Below, piece after piece: positions 60,401-64,000 of a stretch of DNA of 64,000 bases. The notes below the pieces were generated by a model that was given only the letters and a program-made list of their open reading frames with translations, did no database searches and was not told where the DNA came from. Numbering within the stretch: position 1 is the first letter of the stretch; each line of letters begins with the position of its first letter. The stretch comes from Kitagawia praeruptora (taxonomy: Eukaryota; Streptophyta; Magnoliopsida; Apiales; Apiaceae), in assembly GCA_037693485.1 (NCBI GenBank), contig CM075346.1:108730501-108794500 (forward strand), written 5' to 3'. A program made the position numbers and the translations under genes.

Positions 60401-63400
60401 TTATGAAAAATTAAGCATACCTAGTTCACCTACCAACCTTGTGAATGAAGATTCATCAAGAGGCTTGGTGAAGATATCTGCAAGCTGCATTTCACTTGGC
60501 ACAAAGTGCATTTCTACTGTACCATTCATCACATGCTCTCTGATGAAATGGTATTTGATGTCAATATGCTTGGTTCTCGAATGTTGCACTGGATTTTCTG
60601 TGATGGCAATAGCACTAGTGTTGTCACAGAAAATTGGAATCTTCTCAACTTTTAGACCATAGTCAATAAGTTGATTCCTCATCCAAAGAATCTGTGCACA
60701 ACAACTTCCAGCTGCAATGTACTCAGCTTCGGCTGTAGAAGTGGAGACTGAGTTCTGTTTCTTACTGAACCATGACACAAGCCTATTCCCTAGAAACTGA
60801 CAGGAGCCTGTAGTACTTTTCCTATCAATTCTGCAACCTGCATAGTCTGCATCTGAATAGCCAATTAGATCAAAGCCAGAATCTCTTGGGTACCAAATGC
60901 CAAGGTTTGGTGTTCCCTTGAGATACCTGAAAATTCTCTTAATAGCAATCAGGTGAGACTCTCTAGGGTCAGCTTGAAATCTAGCACAAAGACATGTGGA
61001 AAACATTATATCAGGTCTACTAGCTGTTAGATATAGAAGTGAGCCTACCATGCCTCTATAGCTTGAGATGTCCACAGATTTTTCCTTAGTATTCAACTCA
61101 AGCTTAGTTGCAGTGGCCATAGGTGTTTTTGCAGAGGCACAATCCATTAAGTCAAATTTCTTTAAGAGATCATAAATATATTTTGTTTGACTTATGAAAA
61201 TTCCCTCATTAACTTGCTTTACTTGTAAGCCAAGAAAGTAAGTTAATTCACCCATCATGCTCATTTCATACCTACTTTGCATAAGTTTGGCAAACCTTTT
61301 ACAAAGCTTCTCATCTGTAGATCCAAAAATAATATCATCTACATAGATTTGAACAAGTATTGAAGAACCATTGACATTTCTATGAAATAAAGTTTTATCT
61401 ACTGTACCTCTAGTGAAGTGATTCTCCAAAAGAAATTGAGATAAAGTGTCATACCAGGCTCTTGGTGCTTGCTTCAAACCATAAAGTGCTTTCAAGAGAA
61501 GATATACATAATCTGGAAATTCTGGATCTTCAAAGCCAGGAGGTTGATGGACATATACCTCTTCTTCCAGTTCCCCATTTAGAAAGGCACTTTTAACATC
61601 CATCTGATAGACTTTGAAGTTGGCATGTGCTGCATAGGCTAGGAAAATTCTGATGGCCTCAAGTCTTGCCACTGGTGCAAAAGTTTCATCAAAATCTATT
61701 CCTTCTTCTTGAGAATAGCCCTTTGCCACTAATCTAGCTTTATTCCTCACAATTATGCCATTTTCATCAGTCTTATTCTTGAGAACCCATTTGGTACCTA
61801 TGATACCTCTATCATCAGGTTTGGGCACAAGCTTCCATACTTTATTTCTCTCAAATTGGTTTAGCTCTTCTTGCATTGCTAAGACCCAATCTGGATCTAG
61901 AAGAGCATCCTCCACTTTCTTAGGTTCCTCTTGAGACAGGAAACTACTGTATAGGCATTCTTCTTGTGTGGCTCTCCTAGTTTGGACTCTTGAGTTTGAG
62001 TCACCAATGATTAACTCAAAAGGATGATCTCTGGTCCATTTTCTTGAAGGTGGAAGGTTTGATCTAGATGAGGTTGCTTCATCTATGTGAGTATGATATT
62101 GTTGATTGGATATTGAGTTTTGACTTTGAGAAACTCCCCCTGAGTTTGTTGTCCTTGAGGAATTATGAAGTTGACTGTCAACAGAAGCATCATTTTGTCT
62201 ATCAACGGATGCTCCATTTTGCCTGTCGACGGATACATGAGAATGTCTGTCAACGGATGCATCTGATGATCTAGTATGACTGTCAACGGATGCTTCATTT
62301 CCAGTGTTAGCATCACTTCTAGTTGGACCAACAGCTCTAGGTGAATTTCCAAGGTCATGATCTTCATTTTCCTCATCATCATCAATGTACATTCTTCCTT
62401 CTACCTCATTTTCAAATCTCAACTTTTCATGGAAGCCTTCATCATTCAGACCTAGAATCTTCTGATCATCAAACACAACATGTACAGATTCCATGACAAT
62501 GTTGGTTCTTAAATTGTAGACTCTATAGGCTTTCCCTGCTGCATACCCAACAAAGATAGCTTCATCTGCCTTTGCTTCAAATTTGCCCAAGTTATCTCCA
62601 TGATTCCTTAGCACAAAACACTTACATCCAAAGACATGGAGAAAAGCTAACGTTGGTTTCTTGTTGGTGAATAAGTGGTAAGGAGTCATTCCTCTAGCTT
62701 GATTGATCAAGGAAATATTCTGAGTGAAGCAGGCAGTGCTGACAGCTTCAGCCCAGAAATATGTTGGCAATCTTGATTCACTTAACATTGTTCTAGCTGC
62801 TTCAATGAGAGTTCTATTTTTCCTTTCAACAACCCCATTTTGTTGAGGTGTTCTAGCAGCAGAAAACTCATGGACAATTCCATTCTCTTCACAGAAAATA
62901 TTCATTGTGGAATTTTTGAATTCAGTGCCATTGTCACTCCTGATTCTTTGTACTTTTACTTCAGAACCATTGTTTACTTGTCTGAGATGATTGATGATGA
63001 TTTCACTTGCACAATCTTTGGAGTGCAGGAAGAAAGTCCATGTAAACTTAGAGAAATCATCCACAATCACCAGACAGTATTTCTTCTTTGAGATGGACAT
63101 GACATTTACTGGACCAAATAAGTCCATATGCAGCAATTGAAGGGGCTTAACAATAGATGACTCTGTCTTGCTCTTGAAGGATGATTTCTTTTGCTTCCCT
63201 AATTGGCAGGCATCACACAGTCCATCTTTGATGAACTCCAATTGAGGGATTCCTCTAGCAAGATCCTTTCTTACCAAATCATTCATTACTTTAAAATTCA
63301 AATGAGACAGCTTTTTATGCCATAGCCAACTCTCATCCTTGCTTGCTTTGCTGAAGAGACAAGTAATGGATTCTGAGCATACTGAGTTGAAGTCAGCTAT

Positions 63401-63780
63401 GTAAACATTTCCTTTTCTAAAGCCTGTCAGAACCACATTGTTGTTTTTCTTGGTAGAAACAACACAGGCTTCTTTAGTGAACTTTACTTCATAGTCTTTG
63501 TCACAAATCTGACTGACACTCAGCAAATTGTGCTTCAAACCTTCAACTAAAGCCACTTCTTCAATGATGACATTGTCCTTTGTAATCAAGCCATATCCCT
63601 TAGTATATCCTTTGCTGTCATCTCCAAAGGTAATCCTAGGGCCAGCTTCCTCCTTGAACTATGTGAGCAGGGTTGAATCTCCTGTCATATGCCTAGAACA
63701 TCCACTGTCTAGGTACCATAGATTCCTCTTATTTCCCTGCACACAATCCAAAATACAAATCAAGTTGATTTTGGTACCCA
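60401..63780 (-). pseudogene. copia pol polyprotein with one nonsense codon (copy B)
   Basis: The frame starts near 63780 in the -1 frame relative to gag and ends at 60401 (MLNFS stop). The order is protease (LDSGCSRHMTG), GAG-pre-integrase zinc region (HKKLSHLNFK, CDACQLGKQ), integrase (MDLFGPV, DNGTEFKN, NGVVERKNRT), reverse transcriptase (QMDVKSAFLNG, YVDDIIFGS) and RNase H (SDADYAGC, STAEAEYIAAG, DNTSAIAI). A premature TAG stands at about residue 45, where copy A has Glu; downstream the frame is open for 1062 codons from the next ATG (63589). The proteins process the polyprotein, copy element RNA and insert the cDNA. The linker at 62201-62291 carries the ATCAACGGAT repeats. Confidence 0.9.
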
Positions 63781-64000
63781 AGTTTCCTTGGGTCCTTTCT
63801 TGTTAGCCTTTGGTTTTACACTCTTGGCAATCTTCACTTTGGGTGTAGATGCTTGAGTGATAGGTTTAGACAGATGCTCATTTGCATAAATATTTGATGC
63901 ATGCATTTGTGAAAAATTGGCATACATATTATCCATGCTGGGGATGCTCCATGACATTTGTGGCATATTCACAGATTGAAAATAAGGATTAGGCACATAT
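63760..64000 (-). CDS. copia gag, C-terminal part (copy B, partial)
   Basis: The frame runs from the window edge to the stop at 63760 and ends KGPKETWVPKST, as in copy A. It is a Met/Asn/Pro-rich tail (MPQMSWSIPSMDNMYANFSQ). The rest of gag and the 5' LTR lie beyond the window. Confidence 0.85.
   Translation of the reverse strand, partial: YVPNPYFQSVNMPQMSWSIPSMDNMYANFSQMHASNIYANEHLSKPITQASTPKVKIAKSVKPKANKKGPKETWVPKST

Larger units (their letters stand above)
54243..64000 (-). mobile_element. Ty1/copia Sirevirus-like retrotransposon, copy B (3' part)
   Basis: A minus-strand element runs off the right edge. From the window end it shows the gag tail, pol (from about 63780 to 60401), a spacer with promoter-like signals, an extra 1495-codon ORF (59890-55403), a polypurine tract and the 3' LTR. 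A large ORF between pol and the 3' LTR in the same direction is the hallmark of the Sirevirus group. Pol and the extra ORF are almost intact, with one nonsense codon in the protease region, so this copy is young. Confidence 0.92.

Overview
The window is nuclear DNA of a flowering plant, most likely a eudicot. It is AT-rich, has intron-split genes with plant-type splice sites, and is packed with plant transposons: two Sirevirus-like Ty1/copia elements, Helitrons, Stowaway, Tourist, hAT and Mutator MITEs, and a LINE tail. An asterid such as an Apiaceae species would fit, but the sequence alone does not fix the family.

Layout: 1-5405 is the 5' part of a minus-strand copia element (copy A: 5' LTR, damaged gag, start of pol). 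5406-15632 is a transposon graveyard with Helitron pieces, a Stowaway MITE, microsatellites, a broken MULE transposase N-terminus and a foldback element. 15633-20604 looks like one minus-strand Helitron holding a broken Helitron Rep-type gene and a broken B3-domain gene. 21160-35476 is a complete 14-exon gene for gamma-tubulin complex component 6. 36392-39050 holds Helitrons and a Tourist MITE. 39720-44048 is a complete nine-exon GH3 beta-glucan exohydrolase gene with one GC-AG intron. 45454-47604 holds MITEs and a decayed fragment of a plastid dihydrolipoyl dehydrogenase gene. 48190-49227 has a Gypsy-like 3' end and a Helitron 5' end. 49228-53884 is a modular AT-rich repeat interrupted by a LINE tail (with target duplication) and a 492-bp Mutator-type hairpin. 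54243-64000 is a second minus-strand copia element (copy B: 3' LTR, a 1495-codon extra ORF, pol, part of gag).

Only GCP6 (microtubule nucleation) and the GH3 glucosidase (apoplastic wall glucan turnover) look like working host genes. I see no functional link between them; they are islands between transposon blocks.

The most interesting signal is in the copia elements. A near-palindromic decamer, ATCCGTTGAT, occurs about forty times with few mismatches, in both orientations, in the LTR U3, in gag, in pol, in the extra ORF, and in a cluster upstream of that ORF. There the cluster is followed by a TATA box and a short ATG-free leader, the same order as in the LTR. This suggests an internal promoter for the extra ORF that uses the same cis elements as the LTR.
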